Source: Polaromonas glacialis | Lineage (GTDB): Bacteria; Pseudomonadota; Gammaproteobacteria; Burkholderiales; Burkholderiaceae_C | Direction of reading: 5' to 3' | Length of the DNA: 64,000 nt | Assembly: GCF_000709345.1 (NCBI RefSeq) | Contig: NZ_KL448325.1 | Span: forward strand, 62,001-126,000 | In this document: positions 43,407 through 52,738 of the stretch, piece after piece | Layout: each line of letters starts with the position of its first letter | Position numbering within the stretch: the first letter of the stretch is position 1 | Position numbers and translations under genes: made by a program | Notes under the pieces: generated by a model | The model's database searches: none | Told to the model about the DNA's origin: nothing | What the model saw: the letters and a program-made list of their open reading frames with translations, nothing else

Positions 43407-45031
43407 GCCAAGACAACATTCCTTTTTACGATGTCGTGCAGATCGGGTATGGCCCGGTCAGCGAAATCATGGCCCTTGCACTGGCGCGCCAGGGTCGCAG
43501 CGTGGCCGTTTTCGAGCGCTGGCGCGTGCGGTTTGCCCTGCCGCGTGCGGTGTGCATCGACCACGAGCTTTACCGCGTGCTGTCAGCGCTGGGCATGGGC
43601 AAGGAGCTTCCCGCAGTCAGCCATTCCGGACCCATGTACCGCTGGTTCAACGCTGACTGGAAAGAGTTGCTGGCCATTGACTGGGAGTCCGAATCGATTT
43701 CAGGCGGGCCGGAGGTCAACTTCGTGCACCAGCCGACGTTGGAAAAGCTGTTCGAAGACGTCGTCGAGGCTTGTCCCAATGTTGAGCTCAACCTGGGTTG
43801 GGAAGCCGTGGAGGCAACCCAGACGGCTGACTACGCGCAGCTGGTGGTTCGCGACTTCGAGACGGGTGAAACCCGAACGGTACGGTGCAAATACCTCATT
43901 GGCGCTGACGGGGCGAACAGCTTGGTGCGTCGCGCCATCGGCTCGACTCAGGAAGACAAGGGCTTTGAGGCCGACTGGCTGGTGATCGACGTGTTGCCTC
44001 ACGAAGGCGTCACGCTCGACGTCCCACCGGCCGCGCAATACTGCAACCCACTGCGGCCCACCACGATCGTGCCCGCCGGTGTCAAGGACGGCCGGTACTT
44101 TCGTCGCTGGGAGTTCATGCGCCTGCCGCACGAGACCGCCGCAGAGATCGAGAACGAAGACTTTGCGTGGGAACTTCTTGCGCCGTGGGTGACGCGCGAC
44201 CAAGCGACCATCGTGCGCCACAAGGTCTACACGTTCCGCTCCCTGCTGGCCAACACCTGGCGCAAGGGCCGGATGCTGATCGCCGGCGACGCCGCGCATG
44301 TGATGCCGCCGTTCATGGGCCAGGGCATGTGCGCCGGTCTGCGGGACGATTGGAACCTGGCGTGGAAGCTCAACCTCGTGCTGGACGGCCAGGCGAGTGA
44401 CGACTTGCTCGACACCTACCAGCCCGAACGCCGGCCCCATGTCAGCGACGTGATTGACTTGTCAATGTATCTTGGCAAAGTGATTTGCATCGCCGATCCC
44501 GCAAAAGCGGCGCAGCGCGACGAAGCCTTTTTCAGCGGCAAGGCGCCACCGCCGCCCGCCTTCCCCAGCTTGAGCGACGGTATTTTGCGCCGCGGGCCTG
44601 ATGGCGCGGTGCAGGCACCGGCCGGATTGCTCAGCCCGCACGGGACCGTTCGCTCAGGCGATCGGCAAGGGCGCTTCGATGAGGTCGTCGGCCTGGGCTT
44701 CGTGCTGGTATCGAGGAGCGCTGCGGTCGAGGCCGAGCTTGGCGAGAAGCAGCGCGCTTTCCTCGATGCGCTGGATGCTAAACGCATTGTCATTGGCGCA
44801 GCGGGCACCGAAGCGGGTCCGGGCGCCTGGGAGGACCTGGACGGCAAGTTCATACCGTACATGGCGCAGCACGGCATCGAAGCCATGCTGGTGCGGCCGG
44901 ACTTCTACCTGTATGGCGCGGCGTCGAAAGCGAGCGACATCAATCAACTGGTGGATGACCTGGCCAAGGATTTGAGACGCCATGGCGTCACCCTCGGCAC
45001 TCAGCCTGAGCAGGAAGCCGCAAGCGCTTAA
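43403..45031 (+). CDS. MhpA-like FAD monooxygenase (3-(3-hydroxyphenyl)propionate hydroxylase type)
   Basis: The 542-residue protein has IGYGPVSEIMALALARQGRS, PRAVCIDHELYRVL, GADGANSLVRRAIGS and GDAAHVMPPFMGQGMCAGLRD, the PF01494 layout closest to MhpA. The third glycine of the usual G-x-G-x-x-G is Ser in GYGPVS, while the rest of the FAD site is intact. It differs strongly from the three other FAD monooxygenases of the window. It overlaps the dioxygenase gene by 4 bp and is followed by an outer-membrane channel gene. The role would be ring hydroxylation of a phenolic acid to a catechol-type compound. Confidence 0.9.
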   Translation: MSQDNIPFYDVVQIGYGPVSEIMALALARQGRSVAVFERWRVRFALPRAVCIDHELYRVLSALGMGKELPAVSHSGPMYRWFNADWKELLAIDWESESISGGPEVNFVHQPTLEKLFEDVVEACPNVELNLGWEAVEATQTADYAQLVVRDFETGETRTVRCKYLIGADGANSLVRRAIGSTQEDKGFEADWLVIDVLPHEGVTLDVPPAAQYCNPLRPTTIVPAGVKDGRYFRRWEFMRLPHETAAEIENEDFAWELLAPWVTRDQATIVRHKVYTFRSLLANTWRKGRMLIAGDAAHVMPPFMGQGMCAGLRDDWNLAWKLNLVLDGQASDDLLDTYQPERRPHVSDVIDLSMYLGKVICIADPAKAAQRDEAFFSGKAPPPPAFPSLSDGILRRGPDGAVQAPAGLLSPHGTVRSGDRQGRFDEVVGLGFVLVSRSAAVEAELGEKQRAFLDALDAKRIVIGAAGTEAGPGAWEDLDGKFIPYMAQHGIEAMLVRPDFYLYGAASKASDINQLVDDLAKDLRRHGVTLGTQPEQEAASA

Positions 45032-45178
45032 GGCAAGCGTAGACAAGAAACCCAAATGAAGGCGCCCGCCGGAGGACATGGGTCACCGGTCAGTGCGGCG
45101 CGAGCCTGCTCGGATCCAAAAGAGTCAAGCGTCACGACAGTGCATTTTTTCAATTTTTTCAACTCTGGGGAGACATTC

Positions 45179-46081
45179 ATGACCACTAAATTACTTACCT
45201 GCGTGCCTGCGCTTCTGGCTGGACTGCTGGCCACTTTGAGCATGACAGGCCATGCGACGGAGGGAGGCGGCAGCTTGTATCCCAACGGGGCAGACAATTT
45301 CAGCGCAGGCGCCATGCCGCCTCCGGGGTTTTATGGAATGCTGTTCGCGAACCACTACAGCGCGGACCGCGTGAACGATGCCAACGGCAACAATTTGAAC
45401 GTTCCCGGGTTCAAGGTCACGGCCAACGCGGTGGTGCCCCGCTTCATCTGGGTGACGGGCGCCAAATTTCTGGGCGGCGACCTCTCGCTCCACGCCCTGC
45501 TTCCGGTGGTTGATCTGAAGGTTTCAGCCGCAGGCAACTCACAAAGGAAGTCCGGCATTGGAGACCTCACCACTGGCCCGGGACTGGGCTACCACCACAG
45601 TCCCAACCTGCACAGCCTGCTCGGCCTCGACTTCTACCTGCCCACGGGCGGCTACAACAAAGGTGATCTGGCCAATATCGGACGCAATTACTACGCTGTC
45701 GAGCCTTTGTACATCCTGAGCTACATCGATCCCCAGGGGTTCAATGGCGACATCAAGATGGGCTACCTCTTCAACCAGCGCAACAAGGACACCGATTACC
45801 GGTCAGGGCAGGAATTTCACTTTGATTATGCCGCCGGCTGGGGATTGGGCAATGGCTTGACCGCCGGTGTCGGCGGCTACTACTACCAGCAAACCACCAC
45901 CGACAGGCAAGCCGGCGTCGATCTGGCCAACAGCAAGGCAAAGGCGTTTGCCATCGGGCCCTCCTTGAAATACGACAGCGGCAAGGGCTGGTTTGCGACC
46001 GTCAAGTGGCAAAAGGAAATGAAGTCGGAAAACCGCGTGCAGGGCAACGCGCTGTGGGTCAAGGCGGTGTTTCCTCTTTGA
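45179..46081 (+). CDS. MetA-pathway outer-membrane channel protein
   Basis: The 300-residue precursor has a signal peptide (LLAGLLATLSMTGHA) and then TEGGGSLYPNGADNFSAGAM, the start of the phenol-degradation 'meta pathway protein' family (PF13557), which is thought to form an outer-membrane barrel for aromatic uptake. Later segments GIGDLTTGPGLGYHHSPN and FDYAAGWGLGNGL are typical. It ends in VKAVFPL. The ATG at 45179 follows GGGGAGACATTC; the longer frame from 45056 is unlikely. It stands between the monooxygenase and the MFS permease, so this module has its own route across both membranes. Confidence 0.85.
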   Translation: MTTKLLTCVPALLAGLLATLSMTGHATEGGGSLYPNGADNFSAGAMPPPGFYGMLFANHYSADRVNDANGNNLNVPGFKVTANAVVPRFIWVTGAKFLGGDLSLHALLPVVDLKVSAAGNSQRKSGIGDLTTGPGLGYHHSPNLHSLLGLDFYLPTGGYNKGDLANIGRNYYAVEPLYILSYIDPQGFNGDIKMGYLFNQRNKDTDYRSGQEFHFDYAAGWGLGNGLTAGVGGYYYQQTTTDRQAGVDLANSKAKAFAIGPSLKYDSGKGWFATVKWQKEMKSENRVQGNALWVKAVFPL

Positions 46082-46211
46082 CACCCACGCTGGGCGCGAT
46101 CGGACTTGCATTTCACGCTCACGCAGCAGCACGCCTATTGGATGAAAGCCTCGCGCTGTCCTCTAAAAGAGGGCTGCGTTTTCCAACAAACCACCTGAAC
46201 AACTAATCACC

Positions 46212-47462
46212 ATGAACACGCATGTCAACATCAATCCGAGCATCGGCACGACGTCCCGCTGGGACGTGAGCTACGAATGGAAAGCCGTCACCCTCCTGTG
46301 CCTGGCCTTTGGCTTGGTCGGCATGGACCGGTTCATGCTGCTGCCGCTTTTTCCTGTGATTGCGCCTGATCTCAAGCTCAATTACCAGGATTTGGGCCAC
46401 ATCACCGGCATTTTGGCAGTCGCCTGGGGCGTCTCTGCATTGTTCATGGGCAACCTGTCGGACCGGCTCGGGCATCGCAAGGTCATCATCCCGGCCATCA
46501 TCGTCTTCTCGTTACTGGCCGGCTTCAGCGGCCTGGCAACCAGTGTCGTCAGCCTGATGGCCATTCGCGCGCTGATCGGCTTTGCCGAAGGCGCCTACAC
46601 GCCCCCCAGCATTGTTGCAACGCTCGATGCGTCCAAGCCGTCGCGGCAAGGCTTAAATATCGGGATTCAACAGGCGGCGCTGCCGTTGTTCGGCCTGGGC
46701 ATTGCGCCCATCCTCGTCACGCAGTTGCTCAAGGTGGTCGAGTGGCACTGGATTTTCGCGATGGTCTCGATTCCAGGCCTGATCGTGGCGTACCTGCTGT
46801 ACCGCGTGCTACGCAACACGACGCCAACGGTCGCGGCACTGCACACGTCGACCCATGATGCGTCTGAGCACAAGTGGAGCGATGTGTTCAAGTACCGCAA
46901 CATTCCGTTGAACATGCTGGGGATGCTGTGCTGGCTCACCTGCCTGGTGGTGCTCAGCGCCTTGCTGCCGAACTACCTGATCGACTACCTGCACCTGTCG
47001 CTCGAACAGATGGGCCTAGTGCTCTCGGCGATTGGTTTTGGCGGCACGATGGGCACCTTGGTCATGCCAGCACTGTCCGATCGCCTTGGACGCAAGCCGG
47101 TCATGATTATTTCTGTCATCGGCGCAGCGATCGGTCTGTATTTCCTCATGCATACCGGGGCCGAGCCGTATCGCTTGTTTGCCAGCCTGTTCGTCACGCT
47201 CTTTTTTGTTTTCAGCATGATCTGCCTGACGGTGGGGCCGATCAGTGCCGAGTCGGTGCCTGCCAAGCTGATGTCAACGGCCTCGGGCATCGTGGTCGGC
47301 ACCGGCGAGATTTTCGGCGGCGGCATCGCACCCGTCATTGCCGGGTATGTCGCGCAAAACTACGGCATTCAATACATCATGTACCTGGCCGCGGTCGCAC
47401 TGGCAGTTGGGTTCGTGGTGACGCTTTGCTTGAGAGAAACCGCGCCGTCCAAGCAGCGCTGA
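46212..47462 (+). CDS. MFS transporter, aromatic-acid-symporter-like
   Basis: The 416-residue protein has twelve predicted membrane helices with the MFS motif A GNLSDRLGHRKVI between helices 2 and 3 and a second copy LSDRLGRKPVMI in the C-terminal half. The MDRFMLLPLFP segment in the first helix is typical of proton-driven carboxylate transporters. It follows the outer-membrane channel gene, so the likely substrate is the aromatic acid degraded by the same set. This is the only inner-membrane transporter in the window. Substrate assignment rests on context. Confidence 0.88.
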   Translation: MNTHVNINPSIGTTSRWDVSYEWKAVTLLCLAFGLVGMDRFMLLPLFPVIAPDLKLNYQDLGHITGILAVAWGVSALFMGNLSDRLGHRKVIIPAIIVFSLLAGFSGLATSVVSLMAIRALIGFAEGAYTPPSIVATLDASKPSRQGLNIGIQQAALPLFGLGIAPILVTQLLKVVEWHWIFAMVSIPGLIVAYLLYRVLRNTTPTVAALHTSTHDASEHKWSDVFKYRNIPLNMLGMLCWLTCLVVLSALLPNYLIDYLHLSLEQMGLVLSAIGFGGTMGTLVMPALSDRLGRKPVMIISVIGAAIGLYFLMHTGAEPYRLFASLFVTLFFVFSMICLTVGPISAESVPAKLMSTASGIVVGTGEIFGGGIAPVIAGYVAQNYGIQYIMYLAAVALAVGFVVTLCLRETAPSKQR

Positions 47463-47550
47463 ACATCTCCTATAGACAGGCCAAGAAATCACAGGCCAGC
47501 ACTCAGAAAAATCGCAACAGTCAATACTTTTTACCCATGGAGCCTGAAGC

Positions 47551-47976
47551 ATGAAAAACAATGACCTCACCACCCTTTTTTCCCACATCAAACCTTCGGA
47601 TACACCCTTCGTTTCCGGTGGCCTGCGCGATTTTTTCACCTATCGTGATTTGGGTATTGAACAAGCTACCAACGGACGGGTTGTGGCACAACTCGTGAGA
47701 GCGAACCAGGCGCCCGAGCGCGGCACCGGGTGGCATGTGCATGAGGCTCAGTTTCACATTGTGTACATGCTCAAGGGCTGGGCACGCTTCATGTACGAGG
47801 ATCGGGAGACACTGGTCGAAGCTGGTGACTGCGTGCATCAGGCGCCGGGAATTCGCCATTATTTGTTCGATTACTCGCCGGACATGGAATACCTGGAGGT
47901 CGTTGGTCCGGCCGCCTTCACCAGTATCGAAGCAAAAGGCCCGTGCGCGGTGCCCGAACCAATGCCCTGGGCATGA
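47551..47976 (+). CDS. Cupin-domain protein
   Basis: The 141-residue protein is a single cupin barrel at about residues 45-130: WHVHEAQFHIVYMLKGWARF supplies H-x-H and a further His, and VEAGDCVHQAPGIRHYLFD the last metal His. Small cupins of this kind act as metal-dependent oxygenases, isomerases or sensors. It is the last gene in the TetR-controlled set, 88 bp after the permease. Function cannot be fixed; a step on a ring-fission product or an auxiliary role is possible. Confidence 0.75.
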   Translation: MKNNDLTTLFSHIKPSDTPFVSGGLRDFFTYRDLGIEQATNGRVVAQLVRANQAPERGTGWHVHEAQFHIVYMLKGWARFMYEDRETLVEAGDCVHQAPGIRHYLFDYSPDMEYLEVVGPAAFTSIEAKGPCAVPEPMPWA

Positions 47977-48149
47977 GCGCTCGACAGTAACGCGGTTCAA
48001 GAGTCATTCCAGCAATTCCTAATCGGCCCTTGCCAAATTTGCAGCCATGGCTTTGACGGCCGCCGTTTTCAAACTTCTCGACCATTGATTAAACCGATTT
48101 AGTAGCATAGACGAGCAGGTGGCTTACCAGCCAATGCGAAGCAATCCTC

Positions 48150-49061
48150 TCACGTCTGCCGCGCGGACACATAATGGACGCTGGCACGTCGGAACATGTC
48201 GCACAAATAATCTGCTGCCGGCGTCAGCGGGAATCCGGTGCGCCGGATCACGACGATATCCGGAGCCGGCAGTGGCTCCTCTATGTCGATCACCTGCAAT
48301 GCACTGCGGGTCAGTTCGAACTCATCGTATTGCCGCAGTGTCACTGCTAACGCATCCGATGACATCAGCGTGATCAACGCGCTGAGCATGGATTCGGCTC
48401 TGATGACCAGGCGCGGCGGTGGCAACTTGTGGTGTACAAACAGTGCTCGGAACTCTGCCTCAGCGTCGCTGGTCGTGCCCGTCGTGATCCAACTGGCCCC
48501 AACCAAGTCTCGCAATGAACGCGCCTGTGCCAGTGGGTGACCGCGACGGGCAAAAACCCGCCGTGTATTGTTGAACAATTTCTCGACCGAATATTCGCGT
48601 GAGGGTGCGGGTTTTGGCGCTGGGCCCAGGTAAAAATCCATGCTGCCATCGCGCAGCCGGGTCTCCACGGCCGGGAACGAGCCTTCGACGATCTGCAAAT
48701 GCACGTTGGCGAACCGCTGCTGAAACAAGGGCAAGGCCACAGGCAGCAAGGTGAAATGGGTCACGATGGACAGGCAGACCGCCACGTGGCCTTTGTCGCC
48801 CCCGAGGTACTGCTGCACATCTTCTAGCACATGGCGCGATTCGTTGGTAATGGTGCGAGCCCGCCTTAAAACCAGTTCGCCCACCGGCGTTGTTGTCATG
48901 CCGCGTGAACGTCGTTCAAACAGGGGCGCACCGAGCTCCCGCTCAAGTTCGCCGATGTTGTGGGTAAGCGCGGGTTGCGACATGCCCAACGCACGCGCTG
49001 CGCCACGAAGGCTGCCCTGCTCTGCCACCGCCAAGGCCGCACGTAATTGATGCAATTTCAT
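48150..49061 (-). CDS. LysR-family transcriptional regulator
   Basis: The 303-residue protein has MKLHQLRAALAVAEQGSLRG, MSQPALTHNIGELERELGA and ERRSRGMTTTPVGE, then an effector domain with DFYLGPAPKPAPSREYSVEK. It is divergent from the Bug-aldehyde dehydrogenase-amidohydrolase-alcohol dehydrogenase set from 49199 and is its likely activator. The 137-bp gap includes CCTAGACTAGC at about 49127, a small palindromic piece, but no clear T-N11-A dyad was picked out. Confidence 0.9.
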   Translation of the reverse strand: MKLHQLRAALAVAEQGSLRGAARALGMSQPALTHNIGELERELGAPLFERRSRGMTTTPVGELVLRRARTITNESRHVLEDVQQYLGGDKGHVAVCLSIVTHFTLLPVALPLFQQRFANVHLQIVEGSFPAVETRLRDGSMDFYLGPAPKPAPSREYSVEKLFNNTRRVFARRGHPLAQARSLRDLVGASWITTGTTSDAEAEFRALFVHHKLPPPRLVIRAESMLSALITLMSSDALAVTLRQYDEFELTRSALQVIDIEEPLPAPDIVVIRRTGFPLTPAADYLCDMFRRASVHYVSARQT

Positions 49062-49198
49062 GATTGATAAATAAAAACTGTCGCTGGAACACTTTTGACA
49101 TCTTACGTTGTTCTCTGTTCGTTCCTAGACTAGCTACCAGAGCCGAAAAGGCCACGGCCTGGCTGGTCAAAAAATTCAAACCACTGGAGACATATCCG

Positions 49199-50164
49199 AT
49201 GCGTATTCGCAATGCACTTCTTTCCGCCATCATCCTGGCGACACCTTTTTTATCGGTGACAGCACAGACAGCACCGGTGTTTCCAAGCCGGATGTTGACC
49301 ATCGTCGTTCCCGTCGGGCCTGGAGGCAGTTACGACTACCTTGGGCGGTTGTTGGGCGACGGATTGTCAAAGGAACTGGGGCAGCCGGTACTAGTGGACA
49401 ACAAGCCCGGCGCGGGGACTGTCGTCGGAACGACTTTCGCAGTCAAAAGTCCACCCGATGGCTACACCATGGTGGTGGGGGGGGTCGGCAGCATTGCTCA
49501 GGCACCGGCGCTGACACGTAATTTGCCTTATAACCCCACCAAAGACCTGCAGCCGTTGCAGCTGGTTTCGACCAATGGCTACACGCTGATTGCGCGTCCC
49601 GACCTGCCGCAAAAGACATTGCCTGAATTGATTGCTTATGCGCGGGCCAACCCCGGCAAACTCACGATCGGCACGCCCGGTCAGGGGAGTGGACAAGCGG
49701 TCGGGGCTGCACTTTTAAAAAGCCTGGCGGGCATCGACATCCTGGAAGTTCAGTTCAAGGGCACTTCACCCGTCTACACCGAACTCATAGCTGGTCGCAT
49801 CGACCTTTTCTTTGACGGTACCGGGACTGCGCAGCCCTTCGTCAAAAGCGGCAAGGTGCAGGCCCTCGTAACTTCTGGCGAAACCCGCGAGCTGCCTGAT
49901 ATCCCAACAGCGCGGGAAAGCGGCTTACCCGATTTGGTGCTGTCCAGTTGGACGGGGCTTTTCGTGCCTGCTGCCACACCCCGGCCCATCGTACTTCGCT
50001 TACGTCAGGCTATCGAGAAGGTGGTGTCAACGCCGGCTTTCAAGGAACACCTGAATTCGCGCAGCTTCAGCCCATTTACGACGCCGGATGTCGAAACTTT
50101 CGTGCGTGCTGAGAACCAGCGCTGGCCCGCCTTGCTGGCAAAGGCCGGCATTCAACCTCAGTGA
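49199..50164 (+). CDS. Bug-family periplasmic solute receptor (TctC type)
   Basis: The 321-residue precursor has a signal peptide (AIILATPFLSVTAQ), then LTIVVPVGPGGSYDYLGRLL and DNKPGAGTVVGTTFA, the two Bug loops. It resembles the receptor at 55679 (GTVVGT, PPDGYT) more than the others. The start at 49199 follows CTGGAGACA by a usual distance. Alone in its operon it is followed by dehydrogenases and an amidohydrolase and by no ring-cleavage gene, so its ligand may be an aldehyde-yielding or aliphatic side-chain acid. Confidence 0.9.
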   Translation: MRIRNALLSAIILATPFLSVTAQTAPVFPSRMLTIVVPVGPGGSYDYLGRLLGDGLSKELGQPVLVDNKPGAGTVVGTTFAVKSPPDGYTMVVGGVGSIAQAPALTRNLPYNPTKDLQPLQLVSTNGYTLIARPDLPQKTLPELIAYARANPGKLTIGTPGQGSGQAVGAALLKSLAGIDILEVQFKGTSPVYTELIAGRIDLFFDGTGTAQPFVKSGKVQALVTSGETRELPDIPTARESGLPDLVLSSWTGLFVPAATPRPIVLRLRQAIEKVVSTPAFKEHLNSRSFSPFTTPDVETFVRAENQRWPALLAKAGIQPQ

Positions 50165-50192
50165 CGACCCACTATCGACCCAAGGAAATGAC

Positions 50193-51686
50193 ATGACAAG
50201 TACAAAAGAAAGTGCAAACGCAATAGCGTCCGGAATCCGGTCTCATCAACAGCTGATTGACGGGGAATGGGTAGCGGCTGCAAGCGGCCAAACCTTCGAT
50301 GACATCAATCCGTACACCGGGGAGGTCTTCGCCCGGATACCCGCCTCCGGCGCTGCCGATGCGAAACGCGCCATCGATGCAGCGGAAAAAGCTTTTCCGG
50401 CCTGGGCCAAACTGGGAGCCCGCGCCCGTCAAGCACTGTTTCTCAAGGCGGCGGACATTGTGGAGCGCCGCGCCGATGAGTTGGTCAGCATCATGGCTCT
50501 GGAGACGGGTGCGTCGAACGCTTACTCCCGCTTTCAGATCCAGTGGTCTGCGGGGCTCCTGCGGCAGGCAGCCGGTTACCCCTATCTGTCAGGCGGAGAG
50601 ATAGTTCCATCGGATACCCCTGGCGTCTTTGCCATGGCAATCCGCAAGCCGCTGGGCGTGGTGGCGGGCATATCACCGTGGAACGGGGCCCTGGCACTGG
50701 GGCTGCGCACGGTGGTAAGTCCACTGGCATGCGGAAACACGGTGGTGCTTAAACCCTCGGAGGAAGCGCCGATCTGTGCTGGCCTGGTCATCGGGGAGAT
50801 TCTTCACGAGGCGGGATTCCCAGCAGGCGTGATCAACGTCATCACGCATGCACCTTCACAAATCGGACCTATTGCCGACGAGCTGTTCGAAAGCCGCGCT
50901 GTACGCGCCTACAACTTCACAGGCTCGTCAGCAACGGGCTCCATGCTGGCCGCACGCGCTGGCAAACACCTCAAACGCATTGCGCTGGAACTCGGTGGCT
51001 ACAACCCGATGCTGGTGCTGCACGATGCCGACCTGGCGTACTCCGTCGATACCGCCATCTTCGCGTCGTTCTTTCACCAAGGACAGATCTGCATGAACAC
51101 GCGCAAGATACTGGTCGCCAGGCCGCTGTTTGACGACTTCCTGGAGCGGTTTGTTGAGCGTGCCAAGGCCCTCAAGCCCGGCGACCCGACAAATCCGGCA
51201 ACCAAAATAGGGCCGCTGATCAACGACCAGGCCGTTGCAAAGGTGCGTGACGGAATTGCCAGTGCCGTGGCGCTGGGCGCTCGCGTCGTCGCTGGCGGAA
51301 ACCACAACGGCCGATGCTTCGAGCCAACCGTCCTTGTCAACGTGCCAACGAACGCCCCCATCTATTGCGAAGAAGTGTTCGGCCCTGTCGTATTGATTGA
51401 ACCGTTCGACGACGAACAAGAGGCTGTGCAAAAAGCAAATGGCAGCGACTACGGATTGTCCGCCTCGATCATGTCGCGCGATGCGTGGCGCGCCATCACA
51501 CTGGCCGGGCAGATCGAGGCCGGCATGGTCAATGTGAACGGACCAACCATGGGCGGCGAACCGCAGATTCCATTTGGCGGTGTCAAAGACAGTGGATGGG
51601 CCCGATTTGGCCGCTGGGCAATCGACATCTTCTCCGACCTGCATTTGGTGACCGTGAGTGAGCAGAAACGGCACTACCCTTTTTGA
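50193..51686 (+). CDS. NAD(P)-dependent aldehyde dehydrogenase
   Basis: The 497-residue enzyme has the aldehyde dehydrogenase core: SPWNGALALG, the FTGSSATGS nucleotide loop, general base Glu in LELGGYNPM and catalytic Cys in FFHQGQICMNT, and PFGGVKDSGWARFG near the end. It is most like vanillin, benzaldehyde and salicylaldehyde dehydrogenases, where LELGGK is common; here the residue after the GG is Tyr. The ATG at 50193 follows CAAGGAAATG. It is the second gene of the set, ahead of an ACMSD-like amidohydrolase and an alcohol dehydrogenase, and would oxidise an aldehyde to its acid. Confidence 0.92.
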   Translation: MTSTKESANAIASGIRSHQQLIDGEWVAAASGQTFDDINPYTGEVFARIPASGAADAKRAIDAAEKAFPAWAKLGARARQALFLKAADIVERRADELVSIMALETGASNAYSRFQIQWSAGLLRQAAGYPYLSGGEIVPSDTPGVFAMAIRKPLGVVAGISPWNGALALGLRTVVSPLACGNTVVLKPSEEAPICAGLVIGEILHEAGFPAGVINVITHAPSQIGPIADELFESRAVRAYNFTGSSATGSMLAARAGKHLKRIALELGGYNPMLVLHDADLAYSVDTAIFASFFHQGQICMNTRKILVARPLFDDFLERFVERAKALKPGDPTNPATKIGPLINDQAVAKVRDGIASAVALGARVVAGGNHNGRCFEPTVLVNVPTNAPIYCEEVFGPVVLIEPFDDEQEAVQKANGSDYGLSASIMSRDAWRAITLAGQIEAGMVNVNGPTMGGEPQIPFGGVKDSGWARFGRWAIDIFSDLHLVTVSEQKRHYPF

Positions 51687-51709
51687 ACGCCCCAATTGCA
51701 AGGACCATT

Positions 51710-52738
51710 ATGAAAAAGCTCGACATCTACAACCATGTACTGCCGCCGGCGTACTTTGAACTGGTCAAGGCACATTCCAGGGATGCAGGCCTCCTCAAAC
51801 GCATGGCGAGCATACGCATGCTATGGGACGTGGAGGCCCGCGCAGAGATGCTGGTCCAGAAGTTTCCCGACCTAGCGCAGGTGCTCACGTTGAGCGCGCC
51901 ATCGCCCGAGATGCTGGGTGGGCCGCTTGAATCTCCCGAGTTCGCCCGCGTGGCCAACGACGGCATGGCCGAAATTTGCAGGCGATGGCCAGACCAGTTT
52001 CCGGTCTTTGTCGCGTCGCTGCCCATGAACAACCTGTCCGAGGCGCTCAAGGAGATGGACCGTGCCATCAATACGCTGGGTGCGCGCGGCGTGCAGTTGC
52101 TCACCAGCGTCAATGGCCGCCCGCTTGACGACCCGGAGTTTTTTACGATCTTCGAGCGCATGGCCAACCATCACAAGCTGCCAGTCTGGATGCATCCGTT
52201 TCGGCCCGGCACCCGATCCGACTATCCGGAAGAAGAACGCTCACGCTATGAGATCTGGCAAGTGCTGGGCTGGCCGTTCGAGACGTCGGTGGCCATGTCA
52301 CGGATGGTGTTCTCGGGCCTGCTGGAAAAACTGCCCGATCTGCGCATCATCACGCACCACTGCGGCGGGATGTTGCCTTACTTCGCCGGGCGCGCCGAAT
52401 CCTTGTGGGCACAACTGGGCAGCCGTAGCGCAGACGGCAGCGAGGCAGACGTGCTCAAGCGCCTGTCCAAGCCGCCTATCGAATACTTCAAGATGTTCTA
52501 CGGCGACACGGTGCTGGGCGGCTCCCGTGCGGCGCTGCGCTGCGGACTCGACTTTTTTGGTGTCGATAACGTGGTCTTTGCATCCGACTGTCCGTTCGAT
52601 CCCGAAGGCGGGCCGATGTTCATCCGCGAGGGCATACGCTCCATCGAGGAGCTGGGACTGAGCGACGAGGACCAGGACAAACTCTATCTTGGCAATGCGC
52701 TGCGCCTGATGCGTATGACCAAAGGGAGCAAGCCATGA
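51710..52738 (+). CDS. Amidohydrolase_2 family protein (ACMSD-like decarboxylase/hydrolase)
   Basis: The 342-residue protein fits the ACMSD/gamma-resorcylate decarboxylase family (PF04909). It starts KKLDIYNHVLPPAYFELV, where the usual D-x-H-x-H metal motif reads D-I-Y-N-H, so the first His is Tyr6. The other expected ligands are present: VWMHPFRP, RIITHHCGGMLPYF and FASDCPFDPEGG. A decarboxylation or hydrolysis of a carboxylated intermediate is likely. The gene start follows AAGGACC, and its stop overlaps the alcohol dehydrogenase start in an ATGA at 52735. Confidence 0.85.
   Translation: MKKLDIYNHVLPPAYFELVKAHSRDAGLLKRMASIRMLWDVEARAEMLVQKFPDLAQVLTLSAPSPEMLGGPLESPEFARVANDGMAEICRRWPDQFPVFVASLPMNNLSEALKEMDRAINTLGARGVQLLTSVNGRPLDDPEFFTIFERMANHHKLPVWMHPFRPGTRSDYPEEERSRYEIWQVLGWPFETSVAMSRMVFSGLLEKLPDLRIITHHCGGMLPYFAGRAESLWAQLGSRSADGSEADVLKRLSKPPIEYFKMFYGDTVLGGSRAALRCGLDFFGVDNVVFASDCPFDPEGGPMFIREGIRSIEELGLSDEDQDKLYLGNALRLMRMTKGSKP

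Noticed and set aside
48025-48100. GACGGCCGCCGTTTT as a terminator behind the cupin gene
   Set aside because: The stem would close on a single-base loop, which cannot form a proper hairpin.
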